Positions 33,884-42,612 of a DNA stretch of 63,297 nt are shown here, piece by piece (within the stretch, counting starts at the first letter, position 1; each line of letters begins with the position of its first letter). The notes beneath the pieces were generated by a model, which had not been told where the DNA came from, made no database searches, and was given only the letters and a program-made list of their open reading frames with translations. Made by a program: the position numbers and the translations under genes. This DNA comes from Succinatimonas hippei (lineage in GTDB: Bacteria; Pseudomonadota; Gammaproteobacteria; Enterobacterales; Succinivibrionaceae): the NCBI GenBank assembly GCA_004557545.1, contig SFGV01000005.1, positions 1-63,297 on the forward strand. The letters run 5' to 3'.

Positions 33884-35305
33884 ATGGATGAGTTAAATCA
33901 GAATTCAAAGGACAAAAGTTTTACCCAGTCTGACGTTAAGGAAGAGATCCCATCAGATCCGCTTCGTGCCAAGACCCCAGCGGCGACCTCTGATGGCATG
34001 ACAAATTCAGCTGACAGCTCATCTTATGAGAATGAACACCTCTATTACTCACCTGGCGAGCCGCTGACTCCGCGCGACAATCCCAAAGCGCCTGATAAAA
34101 ACACAAATTCAGTGGAGCCTTATCATGAAACCCCGGAAGGTGAGGTTTCGCCTCACTTTAGCAATGTACGTATTACTGGTACAGACGCGCAGCGGATCAT
34201 AAGTGAGGCCGCAAAATCCGACCTTAAGCTGGATATGAACACCGGAACAGCTGACAGAAGCCTTTTTGCAAATGTATCCCTGAACGCTGGTACAACCGCG
34301 ACGCCTGAGGATTTGTCAGACTTATCCAGTCAGACGCCTTTATCAGGATCAAATGACAACCTGGCGCGGCCGGCGGATCTTTCATCTGATACGCAGGCTT
34401 CCGCTCAGGCGCCATCATTGTCACCTGAGAACCTGTATAAAGACGAAAACACTCTCGCTAATAGCGCGGCTTTTACCGCCACGGACGCTCCGGGGTCTTA
34501 TGTTCCTCATTATGCTGGCCATAAAAACTCAGCTGACAAAAGTCCATCGGCTGCCTCAAAAGCGCTCTTATACGCGTTCCTGTATGTAAGACAGCTTGCG
34601 GCCTCATTCTTTACGCACACCATACTTGGGATCATTTTCCCGCGTGCCGGTAACCTGTTGGGACCGTGCTACCCTAGCTCAATGCCTATTCCTTTTTTTG
34701 TGATGGGTTTTGTCACCATGCTTCCGGTGATTTACCTGCCCTCCTGCATGCATGTAACGCTGGGATTCTGTGGGGCTATAGCTACCGCGCTCTTTGTGAT
34801 CATGGATGGTGTCGCCGGTTTTCGCGGGATCTCATCTTTCATCTCTGCAATCTCGCGTACCCGCACAGCGGGAAGCTATGAAGGCGCGGTATCGGCCACC
34901 TGTCTCACGCTTATCTGGGCCTGCCTGAGCGAACTTGGAGATATCATTCCCTCCGGAGCCATACTGGCTCCCGCCGTCGGCGCGGTCTTCATGCTAAGCG
35001 CTCTTACCGCCTGCACACTGAGCTTTGGCGTTGAGCCTGATCCGGTGGACTCCTATGGCACCATGTCATTTAAGGGGCTGCTGTTCGCCTTGGCGATCAC
35101 CCTTATAACGCTCTATCTCTGCCTGCCCCCGCTCGCGGCGACCTCATTCTTCGGGCTGGCGTTGCTGCTGCGTCTTATCATCGGTCATTACATGCTCTGT
35201 CGCGGGATGTTCCCTTCAAGAGATCTGGTAAACGCGATGCAGATGTTCTCGCTCAATCTCCTGCTTATCTATATGACTGTAGTAAGCGCGCTTCGGATCT
35301 TCTGA
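33884..35305 (+). CDS. Membrane protein with disordered N-terminus, remotely CobS-like
   Basis: The first about 220 of 473 residues are polar and low-complexity (Ser, Asp, Pro, Thr, Asn) and probably disordered. The rest forms about seven membrane segments. The segment FVIMDGVAGFRGISSFISAISRTRTAGSYEGAVS resembles the cobalamin synthase CobS core (LDGLADTxDG ... RIMKDSRxGxxG) in spacing and in the first DG. The later acidic residues are missing, so catalysis is doubtful. This is a tentative fold assignment and no other cobalamin genes are nearby. The start ATG has only AGAG upstream. Confidence 0.45.
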   Translation: MDELNQNSKDKSFTQSDVKEEIPSDPLRAKTPAATSDGMTNSADSSSYENEHLYYSPGEPLTPRDNPKAPDKNTNSVEPYHETPEGEVSPHFSNVRITGTDAQRIISEAAKSDLKLDMNTGTADRSLFANVSLNAGTTATPEDLSDLSSQTPLSGSNDNLARPADLSSDTQASAQAPSLSPENLYKDENTLANSAAFTATDAPGSYVPHYAGHKNSADKSPSAASKALLYAFLYVRQLAASFFTHTILGIIFPRAGNLLGPCYPSSMPIPFFVMGFVTMLPVIYLPSCMHVTLGFCGAIATALFVIMDGVAGFRGISSFISAISRTRTAGSYEGAVSATCLTLIWACLSELGDIIPSGAILAPAVGAVFMLSALTACTLSFGVEPDPVDSYGTMSFKGLLFALAITLITLYLCLPPLAATSFFGLALLLRLIIGHYMLCRGMFPSRDLVNAMQMFSLNLLLIYMTVVSALRIF

Positions 35306-35617
35306 CAAGTATTTCCTGATTAACCATTTATTGCCGTGGCACACGGAATTGGCTGTTGCCCGGCACCCTCTGCAGACAGGCTGACAATCTCCTGTACGTT
35401 GTCATCACACCTGATTTATAAATTTGAAATCGTTTGTTGCACTAAGTAGTGCCTATGCGTTTGAATGTGTTATGACTTTTATAAACAGGGGTTAAACAAA
35501 GCTGATTAAAAGCGGCTACTGATTGCTTGAGATATAAACATTTCTAACATAAGATCAGAAATAACATAGGCTTCATAGCAAATAAATAGCTGGATACGGT
35601 TCTCCATTTTGTCGCGT
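35306..35617. other. Intergenic gap, nothing recognised
   Basis: These 312 AT-rich bases lie between two convergent genes. I see no gene, no convincing terminator and no repeat. Confidence 0.4.
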
Positions 35618-36328
35618 TTATTTGCCATCAGTGGTCTTGTTTTTATACCGGCATATAGCGTTTATAACGCAGGACTGGCATTTGGGATTTCTTGCCGTAC
35701 AGACATAGCGTCCGTGAAAAAGCAGACGGTGATGAGCCTGAGGCTTGTGTTGTTCAGGGATGATCGCGGGCAGAGCCTGTTCTACCTCACGCGCGTTTTT
35801 TAAAGGGCAAAGCCCGGTTCTGACACATACCCTGAAGATATGGGTGTCAACTGCGATGGTGGGATGTCCGAAGGCGACGTTAAGCACCACATTGGCGGTT
35901 TTGCTGCCAACGCCTGGAAGCGCGATGAGTTCATCAAAGCTGTCAGGAACATCCCCGCCGTATTTCTCGCACAGGATCTTCGATAAAGCCGCGAGATTTT
36001 TGGATTTGGCGCGCCACAGCCCGATCTTTTTAATGTACGGGGCTATACCTTCCTCACCAAGTTCTGCCATGGATTTCGCGTCGGGAGCCGCTTTAAAAAG
36101 CGCTGGTGTAGCGAGGTTAACCGACGCGTCGGTTGCCTGCGCTGAAAGCACCACCGCGCATAAAAGCTCAAAGGGATTTTTAAACTCCAGGGCGCTTTTG
36201 GGATTGGGAAACTCCTCTGCCAGTATCTGCATAAGTTTCTCAACTTCCACTGATGTGAGGGCGCATGATATTTTTTTGCGCCCGGGATCACGCTTTAGTG
36301 CGTTATCATATCTGCGCGTTGCAGTCAT
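35618..36328 (-). CDS. nth: Endonuclease III (DNA glycosylase/AP lyase)
   Basis: This 236-residue enzyme excises oxidised pyrimidines. The helix-hairpin-helix LPGVGSKTANVV with the catalytic Lys, the catalytic Asp in VDTHIFRV and the C-terminal [4Fe-4S] ligands C-x6-C-x2-C-x5-C (CTARNPKCQSCVINAIC) are intact. I chose the ATG at 36328, with AGGCGG upstream, giving an N-terminal extension of about 25 residues over E. coli Nth (211). A start at 36388 would overlap rnfA. In enterobacteria nth is the last gene of the rnf operon, whereas here it is divergent from rnfA, 51 bases away. Confidence 0.96.
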   Translation of the reverse strand: MTATRRYDNALKRDPGRKKISCALTSVEVEKLMQILAEEFPNPKSALEFKNPFELLCAVVLSAQATDASVNLATPALFKAAPDAKSMAELGEEGIAPYIKKIGLWRAKSKNLAALSKILCEKYGGDVPDSFDELIALPGVGSKTANVVLNVAFGHPTIAVDTHIFRVCVRTGLCPLKNAREVEQALPAIIPEQHKPQAHHRLLFHGRYVCTARNPKCQSCVINAICRYKNKTTDGK

Positions 36329-36379
36329 GGGTATTGCCGCCTGACGTAAATTAATTATTGTTCTGCCGTTTCCCAGCAA

Positions 36380-36967
36380 ATGCTTCATTATTTTATTTTG
36401 TTTTTCGGCGCCGTAATTGTAAACAATTTCGTGCTCGTAAGATTTTTAGGGCTCTGCCCTTTCATAGGTGTCTCTAACCGGCTTGGCGCCGCGGCGGGTA
36501 TGGGAGCGGCCACCACCGTGGTTCTGGTGCTGGCCGCCGCATCCTGTTACCTGGCGAACACCTACGCGCTCGCGCCGCTTGGGATAACCTCGCTTGACCT
36601 TATAACCGACATTCTGATCATCGCGATGGTAGTGCAGGTAGCCGAGGTTGTGATCAGGGCATGCTCATATTCTCTGTACAACTCACTTGGAATTTATCTG
36701 CCGCTTATCACCACAAACTGCATAGTCTTAGGTCTCGTGCTTATCAACAAGGCTCTTGAGTACACCCTGCTTGAGTCAGTTATCTATGCCTTAGGCGCCG
36801 GTGTGGGCTTTACGCTGGTGCTGGTGCTTTTCTCGGCAATACGCGAAAGACTCGCCATTTCAGACGTGCCTGAGCCATTCCGCGGCACCGCGATCGCGCT
36901 TGTAACCGCCGGGCTTATGTCTCTTGCCTTTATGGGATTTGCCGGATTCCCGGGGAGCGCCTCATGA
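36380..36967 (+). CDS. rnfA: Rnf electron transport complex subunit A
   Basis: This 195-residue integral membrane subunit has six predicted segments (E. coli RsxA has 193 residues). Typical blocks are FGAVIVNNFVLVRFLGLCPFIGVS and SLGIYLPLITTNCIVLGL, each with the Cys that binds the membrane-embedded [2Fe-2S] cluster shared with RnfE. The complex exchanges electrons between ferredoxin and NADH, coupled to Na+ or H+ movement. It is the first gene of rnfABCDGE, and all six genes overlap or lie within 16 bases of each other. Confidence 0.97.
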   Translation: MLHYFILFFGAVIVNNFVLVRFLGLCPFIGVSNRLGAAAGMGAATTVVLVLAAASCYLANTYALAPLGITSLDLITDILIIAMVVQVAEVVIRACSYSLYNSLGIYLPLITTNCIVLGLVLINKALEYTLLESVIYALGAGVGFTLVLVLFSAIRERLAISDVPEPFRGTAIALVTAGLMSLAFMGFAGFPGSAS

Positions 36968-37536
36968 ACATTCAGACCGAGCATTTTCTGGTTGCAGGGG
37001 CGGTATTGCTCCTTGTTTTTGGTTTTGTAATGTCGCTGATTGCCGCGTATACCAAAAAACACGCCTCAGGGGCTTTTAAGCGCGTGCGCAAGCTGCTTCC
37101 AGGCATGAACTGCGGTCAGTGCGGATGCCCCGGGTGTGACGCTTACGCCAAGGCTCTGTTAGATGGTCAGGCCAAGCCTGACGCCTGCCGCCCGGGCGGG
37201 CCGGATCTTGCTGAAGAGCTGGCGCAGGCGCTTGGGATCCAGCCCGTGAAAGGAGATGACTATGACGAACAGATCTTCGCGCCGCGTCGTGTCGCTCTCA
37301 TCCATGAGTCATCGTGCACCGGATGCGGGAAATGCGTCCGCGTTTGCAAAGTTGCCGCCATACACGGCGTAATAAAACAGCCTCATGAGGTGGATCCGAA
37401 ATGGTGTATAGGCTGTGATGACTGCATCAAGGCCTGTCCTGAGGGATGCATTGAAATGGTAAGAGAAAAACCCGTGCCGTCGCAGTTTAACTGGGAGATT
37501 AAATCCGCGCAGCTCAATATAGCGAGGAGACAGTAA
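36964..37536 (+). CDS. rnfB: Rnf complex ferredoxin-like subunit B
   Basis: This 190-residue protein has an N-terminal membrane anchor (about residues 8-29), a Cys-rich Fe-S segment (MNCGQCGCPGCDAYAKAL) and two ferredoxin-type [4Fe-4S] motifs (CTGCGKCVRVC and CIGCDDCIKACP). RnfB is the entry point for electrons from ferredoxin. Its start overlaps the rnfA stop by four bases (ATGA) and its stop overlaps the rnfC start. Confidence 0.97.
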   Translation: MNIQTEHFLVAGAVLLLVFGFVMSLIAAYTKKHASGAFKRVRKLLPGMNCGQCGCPGCDAYAKALLDGQAKPDACRPGGPDLAEELAQALGIQPVKGDDYDEQIFAPRRVALIHESSCTGCGKCVRVCKVAAIHGVIKQPHEVDPKWCIGCDDCIKACPEGCIEMVREKPVPSQFNWEIKSAQLNIARRQ

Positions 37537-39530
37537 TGATCAAAAAATCACGCAGACTCTTTCGTATAGCGCACGGCAAATTATGGAAATTCTTCGGCGG
37601 GGTAAAGCCTCTTGAGCTCAAGTACGCCGCTGGCGACGCCATTGAAGAGCTTAAGATCCCCTCGCTCATCACCCTGCCGCTTGAGCGTTATCTTGGAAAC
37701 GGCGGACAGCTTCTTGTAAATACGGGTGATTATGTAAAACGCGGTCAGCCGCTTACCACCCCGGGCGGAGAGAGACTGGTGCCATTGCACGCCACCACCT
37801 CGGGCACGGTACTTTCAATAGCCGATCAGATCCTGCCTGACGCCTCCGGTTTCAGCGGACGCTGTGTCACCATCAAGACTGACGGTCTTGACGAGAAAGT
37901 CGACCCAAAGCCGCTTAGCGACTGGGAGAACAGCGCCCCGGGTCCTATCCTCTCACATATACGCGAGATGGGAATAGAAGGTCTGGGCGGCGCGCTCTAT
38001 CAGACCGCTGCAAAACTCTCATCAGCTTTAGACGGTCCGCTTAAGGGCTGCAATGTTTTTATCGTCAACGGCTGTGAATGTGAGCCGGGGCTTAGCTGTG
38101 ATGACAGGCTGATGCGCGAGCGCGCTGACGAGATTGCCCAGGGGATCCGCGTGATCCAGAGGATCTTAAATCCAAAGCTTACGCTGGTTGCCATTGAGGA
38201 GAACAAGCCTGAGGCGATTTCCGCCATGACCAGGGCGACCGCCGGCATCGCCCTTGTACGCGCACTTCCGGTGCGCTACCCATCAGGCGAAGCCCGTCCG
38301 CTTATCCGTATTCTTACCGGAATTGAGGTTCCCTACAACGTTCACACATCAGAGTGCGGAGTTGTGGTAGACAACGTCGCCACCGTATACGCGGTAAAAC
38401 GCGCGGTAGTGGACGGAGAGGCTCTGACAAGCAGAATAGTCACTGTGCTGGGAAGCTCGATGAGACGGCACGGCAACGCTGAGGTTCGCATCGGCACCTC
38501 GGTGCGTTTTCTCCTGAACTCATACCATCTGCATCCTGAGTACCACCAGAGAGTGATCATGGGCGGACCGATGATGGGATTTACCCTGCCATCGATAGAT
38601 GTTCCGATCACCAAAGGCACCTCATGCATCATGGCGCCGGGAAGCGCCGAGATCCCGCCTGTGCCAAATGAGATGAACTGCATACGCTGCGGACGCTGCG
38701 CCAGAGCCTGCCCTTCAAGGCTGGTGCCTTATCAGATGTACGCCTATTCAAAGGCAGGAGATCACGCCCACGCCGCCAAATGCGGGATCTCCGAGTGCAC
38801 GCTTTGCGGCAGCTGCGCCTTTGAGTGCCCGAGTCATATTCCGCTCTCGCTGCAATTCCGCCGCGAGCAGGCGATTCAGGGGATCATAAAGCAAACCGAG
38901 ATCCGCAACATTCATGCCCGCAAGGCGACGGAGGAGTTTGAGAAGAAAGAGGCCGAGCGCAAGGCGCGCATCGCGGCAAAACGCGCGGCTGCGCTTGCGC
39001 GTATCAAAGCTCAGGAAAATCAAACCGCCAAGTCTCAGGATGAAACCAAAGGATCTGTTAACTCAGCTGAAGTTGCGGAAGATCCTGAGCTTAAAAAACG
39101 CCGCGAGGCCCTTTTAAGAGCCAAAGCCGCTCGTAAAAGCGCGCTTGAGGCGGCGGCCAGAAAGCGCCAGATGGCTCAGGCCGTGAAGGATGAGCCAAAG
39201 ACAGCTGAGAGTGTTTCTGACACTGAAACTAAAAAAACCGAAGACACTGCGCCAGACACCCAAAAGAACTCGCCATCTCTCCCATACTCACTGCGCCGCG
39301 GCGGAATGCTCAAGCAAGCGGTGAAAACTGAGCACTGGGACGCTCCCGCGGAGCGCGCGCCTGATCTTACGATGGTGGGTGAGGATCCTGATCTGAGCGT
39401 GACTTCCTATCAGGAACGCGAAATCACAAGAAAACTGCCAGTAGAAACCTTTGAGGAGCCACGCGCTGAGGAGCATCCTCTGCCGGAGAAACTCAAAAAG
39501 CTGCGCAACCGTGACAGGAGCCATTTATGA
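37536..39530 (+). CDS. rnfC: Rnf complex NADH-binding subunit C
   Basis: This 664-residue peripheral subunit carries the FMN/NADH-binding Nqo1-like core and two [4Fe-4S] motifs (CIRCGRCARACP and CTLCGSCAFECP, about residues 382-430). The C-terminal about 200 residues are Lys/Ala/Glu-rich coiled-coil and low-complexity sequence, a tail also seen in the RsxC of enterics but of variable length. It starts at the TAATG overlap with rnfB and overlaps rnfD by four bases. Confidence 0.96.
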   Translation: MIKKSRRLFRIAHGKLWKFFGGVKPLELKYAAGDAIEELKIPSLITLPLERYLGNGGQLLVNTGDYVKRGQPLTTPGGERLVPLHATTSGTVLSIADQILPDASGFSGRCVTIKTDGLDEKVDPKPLSDWENSAPGPILSHIREMGIEGLGGALYQTAAKLSSALDGPLKGCNVFIVNGCECEPGLSCDDRLMRERADEIAQGIRVIQRILNPKLTLVAIEENKPEAISAMTRATAGIALVRALPVRYPSGEARPLIRILTGIEVPYNVHTSECGVVVDNVATVYAVKRAVVDGEALTSRIVTVLGSSMRRHGNAEVRIGTSVRFLLNSYHLHPEYHQRVIMGGPMMGFTLPSIDVPITKGTSCIMAPGSAEIPPVPNEMNCIRCGRCARACPSRLVPYQMYAYSKAGDHAHAAKCGISECTLCGSCAFECPSHIPLSLQFRREQAIQGIIKQTEIRNIHARKATEEFEKKEAERKARIAAKRAAALARIKAQENQTAKSQDETKGSVNSAEVAEDPELKKRREALLRAKAARKSALEAAARKRQMAQAVKDEPKTAESVSDTETKKTEDTAPDTQKNSPSLPYSLRRGGMLKQAVKTEHWDAPAERAPDLTMVGEDPDLSVTSYQEREITRKLPVETFEEPRAEEHPLPEKLKKLRNRDRSHL

Positions 39531-40819
39531 ACATCATCATCACCGAGCAGGCCCAGCAGCAGAATCTGGGAATAGAGAGCGCTCCGCATCTGCATGCCCG
39601 CATGACCACTAACATGATCATGGGGATCACCTTTATCGCGATGCTGCCTGCGGCTATAGCCTTTTATTACTACACCGGGTTTGGCTTTGTCTGGCAGTTT
39701 CTGATCTCCTACGCGACCGCCGCGGTATGCGAGATACTGGTCGCGCTATTGCGTCACCGTCCTGTTCTCTCAGGTGTTGGGAATTTCTCTGCGGCGGTTA
39801 CCTGTCTCATCATGGCATTCACGCTGCCTCCGCTTCTGCCCTGGTATCTTACCTGCGCGGCCACGGTATTCGCGATCCTGCTTGTAAAAGAGGCCTTCGG
39901 CGGGCTTGGCATGAATATCTTCAACCCGGCGATGGCAGGCTTCATCTTCCTATTTGTCTCAGCCTCTGGGTTTATGTTCCGCACCTGGGTCGTCCCTGTG
40001 GATGACGCCTGCGCGGTTCTGACCCCGTCGGCCACCATGGAGGTTATCTTTGATGGCAAATCGCCTCTGGAGCTGAAATCACTGTTGCGTGAACAGGAGC
40101 CCAATGATCAGGAGACAAAAAAACAGAGCAACGCTACAGGTAAGGGCGCGTCTTATACAGAAGGATCTGACGCTAATGGCGACGCGTTTGATGCAAAGAC
40201 TGACTCCACAGGCGGCGCGACACTAAACAGCGCAGACGGTACAAGCGGCGCCACGGCGACAGGTTCTGACGCGACCAGCGGAGCTTCAGCGAAGGCTCTT
40301 GACGGGAGATCCGGGGCTACAATGCTTGAGAAGGTGAAATCATCCCGCAAATCAGGCAACAAGGATCTTTCTGAAATTCTTGGCGACCTCGACAGGACAC
40401 CATATATCTGGATCGCCTGCATGTTCGCGCTAGGCGGAATTGCCCTGATGATCCTGCGCATCATCATTGTGAAGATGGCTTTGGCCTTTTTCATCGGCAT
40501 TGCCTTATTCTCAGGCATAGGACACATGCTCTGGCCTGAGCTCATTATGCCTGTCACCGATCAGATCCTGCTTGGAGGTACCGCGATCTGTGGCTTCTTC
40601 ATAATTACCGATCCTGTAACCAACGCCGGCACCTCGAAAGGCAGAATAGCCTTCGCCCTGCTCTGCGCCCTGCTAATCGTGGCAATCCGCACCCTCGGCT
40701 CCTACTCAGACTCGGTCGCCTTCTCGGTAATGCTTTCAAACGCCGCGGCCCCGCTTATCGATGTGCTGACCCGCCGCCGCGCCTTCGGTCACGGTTATAA
40801 GAAAGGGGAGCTTGAATAA
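39527..40819 (+). CDS. rnfD: Rnf complex subunit D with expanded flavinylation loop
   Basis: This 430-residue membrane subunit carries covalent FMN on a Thr in a periplasmic loop (E. coli RsxD is about 352 residues). The extra length lies in that loop, about residues 185-285, which is Ser/Gly/Ala/Thr/Asp-rich and holds repeated versions of the S/T-G-A-T flavinylation motif: STGGAT (227-232), DGTSGAT (237-243), DATSGAS (248-254) and DGRSGATML (259-267). The last best fits the family pattern. The membrane segments on both sides (for example GVGNFSAAVTCLIMAFTLPP and IITDPVTNAGTSKGRIAF) are normal. ApbE would be the flavin transferase and is not in this window. Confidence 0.95.
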   Translation: MNIIITEQAQQQNLGIESAPHLHARMTTNMIMGITFIAMLPAAIAFYYYTGFGFVWQFLISYATAAVCEILVALLRHRPVLSGVGNFSAAVTCLIMAFTLPPLLPWYLTCAATVFAILLVKEAFGGLGMNIFNPAMAGFIFLFVSASGFMFRTWVVPVDDACAVLTPSATMEVIFDGKSPLELKSLLREQEPNDQETKKQSNATGKGASYTEGSDANGDAFDAKTDSTGGATLNSADGTSGATATGSDATSGASAKALDGRSGATMLEKVKSSRKSGNKDLSEILGDLDRTPYIWIACMFALGGIALMILRIIIVKMALAFFIGIALFSGIGHMLWPELIMPVTDQILLGGTAICGFFIITDPVTNAGTSKGRIAFALLCALLIVAIRTLGSYSDSVAFSVMLSNAAAPLIDVLTRRRAFGHGYKKGELE

Positions 40820-41568
40820 TGGATGACAAGAAGATTGAGCGGAAAACTCCAGATGTATCCTCAGCTGTTAAAGAGCCGGATAAAAAAATGTCAGCAGAGA
40901 GCGCCTCAAAAAAAGACGCTGACAAAAAGCCAGGTGCTCAAAAAGACTCTCAGAAAAAGGATCGCCCTGCGTTTCGCGCGCTGTGGGCAGGGTTCTCGCT
41001 TGCCTTTATCTCAGTGATCTGCTGTGTCATCGTATTAAAGTCTGACAGCGAAACAGCCAGAATAATTGAGCGCAATGAAAGCGCGGCAATCGTGAAAACC
41101 GTAAACAAACTGCTTCCGCCCGATGCCGCTAAGGGAACCTCTTTTAAGTGCTATCTCATAGACGATCCCAGAGTCGGGCACAATATGCGTATGTATACGG
41201 CAAGCCACGATGATGAGATTAAGGGGTATATCATGACCTACTCCACAAACCGCGGTTACAGCGTCCCGCTGGTTTTCATCGCGGGCTTTACCCCTGATCT
41301 CAAAGTCTACAAGGCCGATATCTTTGTCTCTCACGAGACCCCGGGATTAGGCGACAAGGTAGACCGCAACCATGGCGCCTTCCTTGACATGCTAAATGGC
41401 AAGGGACTTTCTGATGCCGCGTGGGATGTTAAAAAATTCGGCGGCAGCTTTGATTACATAACAGGTTCCACCGTGACCTCGCGCGCCGTAGTTACGGCGA
41501 CTGGTGATGCGTTAAGAACGCTTTCGGATCTTGACCTTGCAAAGCTCAAATCCTGCCACCGGCACTGA
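40819..41568 (+). CDS. rnfG: Rnf complex flavoprotein subunit G
   Basis: This 249-residue subunit has one membrane anchor (about residues 53-74) and a periplasmic FMN-binding domain. The flavinylation motif reads ITGSTVTSRAV near the C-terminus, so the attachment Thr is conserved with Ser in place of Ala before it. The first about 50 residues are a Lys/Asp/Ser-rich cytoplasmic extension that typical RnfG proteins lack. ETPGLGDK is also characteristic of the family. It starts at the TAATG junction with rnfD. Confidence 0.95.
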   Translation: MDDKKIERKTPDVSSAVKEPDKKMSAESASKKDADKKPGAQKDSQKKDRPAFRALWAGFSLAFISVICCVIVLKSDSETARIIERNESAAIVKTVNKLLPPDAAKGTSFKCYLIDDPRVGHNMRMYTASHDDEIKGYIMTYSTNRGYSVPLVFIAGFTPDLKVYKADIFVSHETPGLGDKVDRNHGAFLDMLNGKGLSDAAWDVKKFGGSFDYITGSTVTSRAVVTATGDALRTLSDLDLAKLKSCHRH

Positions 41569-41583
41569 TATAAGGAGTCTTTC

Positions 41584-42318
41584 ATGAATATACATGATGG
41601 CAATGTGACCACGGTCGAGGGAGTAAAGGATCCCAAGGCGAAAGTGCCCGCGATCAGACTCTTTCTGCGCGGTCTGTGGTCGGAGAACCCGGGACTGTGC
41701 CAGCTTCTTGGCATGTGTCCTCTGCTTGCCGTATCCACCTCGGCGGTAAGTGCGCTGGGGCTTGGGCTTGCCACACTGCTTGTGGTATGCCTGAGCTCAT
41801 TTATCATCTCGCTTTTAAGACGCCTCATACTCCGCGAGGTGCGTATCCCGCTGTATATCGTGTTAATAGCGACGCTTGTTACCGTGGTACGCGCCTATAC
41901 CCAGGCCTGGTATCCTGATCTTTACAGCTCGCTTGGGATCTACCTTCCGCTCATAGTCACAAACTGCATCATCATGGGCAGGGCCGAGGCGGTGGCTGGA
42001 CGCGAAAATCCTCTGCGATCCCTTCTGGACGCCGCGGGCGCCGGAATAGGATTTGCTCTGGTGTTATTTGTTTTAGGCTCAATCCGCGAGATCTTAGGCT
42101 CAGGAACCTGGATGGCGGGTGCCGGACAAACTTTAGGAAGCTGGGCCTCCGGCTTTGAGAGTGTGCTCTACAACCATGATTACACCTATCTTGTGGCGGT
42201 ACTGCCGCCCGGCGGCTTCTTTGTGCTCGCGCTCTTAATCGCGCTTAAAAACGCTCACGCCATCCATCAGCGCAACCGCCGGGAAAACCGTTTCCGCATC
42301 AAATCATCCCGCGATTAA
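41584..42318 (+). CDS. rnfE: Rnf complex subunit E
   Basis: This 244-residue integral membrane subunit is paralogous to RnfA, with LWSENPGLCQLLGMCPLLAVS and SLGIYLPLIVTNCIIMGRAEA carrying the cluster-binding Cys residues. TAAGGAGTC precedes the ATG, 16 bases after rnfG. It is the last gene of the operon, and a strong stem-loop follows directly. nth, which follows rnfE in enterobacteria, has been moved to the other side of rnfA. Confidence 0.97.
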   Translation: MNIHDGNVTTVEGVKDPKAKVPAIRLFLRGLWSENPGLCQLLGMCPLLAVSTSAVSALGLGLATLLVVCLSSFIISLLRRLILREVRIPLYIVLIATLVTVVRAYTQAWYPDLYSSLGIYLPLIVTNCIIMGRAEAVAGRENPLRSLLDAAGAGIGFALVLFVLGSIREILGSGTWMAGAGQTLGSWASGFESVLYNHDYTYLVAVLPPGGFFVLALLIALKNAHAIHQRNRRENRFRIKSSRD

Positions 42319-42320
42319 CC

Positions 42321-42353
42321 AGACAAAGGGGCCCGTAACGGGTCCCTTTGTCT
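42321..42353 (+). terminator. Stem-loop ending the rnf operon
   Basis: AGACAAAGGG and CCCTTTGTCT form a perfect 10-bp stem with an inner ACCCGTTACGGGC-type pairing. No immediate T-run follows, but a TATTTTT lies a few bases on. Confidence 0.7.
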
Positions 42354-42467
42354 GCCATATTTTTCCTCCCATTTGCCGCCCCGCGGCAAGCTTTGCCACC
42401 TCAAAAGCAGACTAAAAAGTCTCTATATCTTAATCTATCATTTTGAAATTAGAACAATATATCAAGT

Positions 42468-42485
42468 TGGCACAGCTATTGCTTA
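42468..42485 (+). promoter_or_regulatory. Sigma-54 (RpoN) promoter of flgE
   Basis: TGGCAC-AGCTAT-TGCTTA has GG and GC elements exactly 12 bases apart (-24/-12) and matches the consensus TGGCAC(G)-N4-TTGC very well. It lies about 145 bases upstream of flgE, as expected for a sigma-54-dependent flagellar class in Vibrio, Aeromonas or Pseudomonas. Confidence 0.75.
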
Positions 42486-42612
42486 AATACAGGCAAAGGC
42501 CACAGAGCCTTAAATATAAAAGCGGAATACCTGAGATTAGGCAGAGTGCCTTCTCAGAAAAGGTTCAGCGAGAGAAAAATATAAAACATATATAAAGTGT
42601 GGAGACAATAGT

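Noticed and set aside
39754..40557. Two minus-strand frames opposite rnfD
   Set aside because: They are antisense to a well-supported gene and lack family matches.
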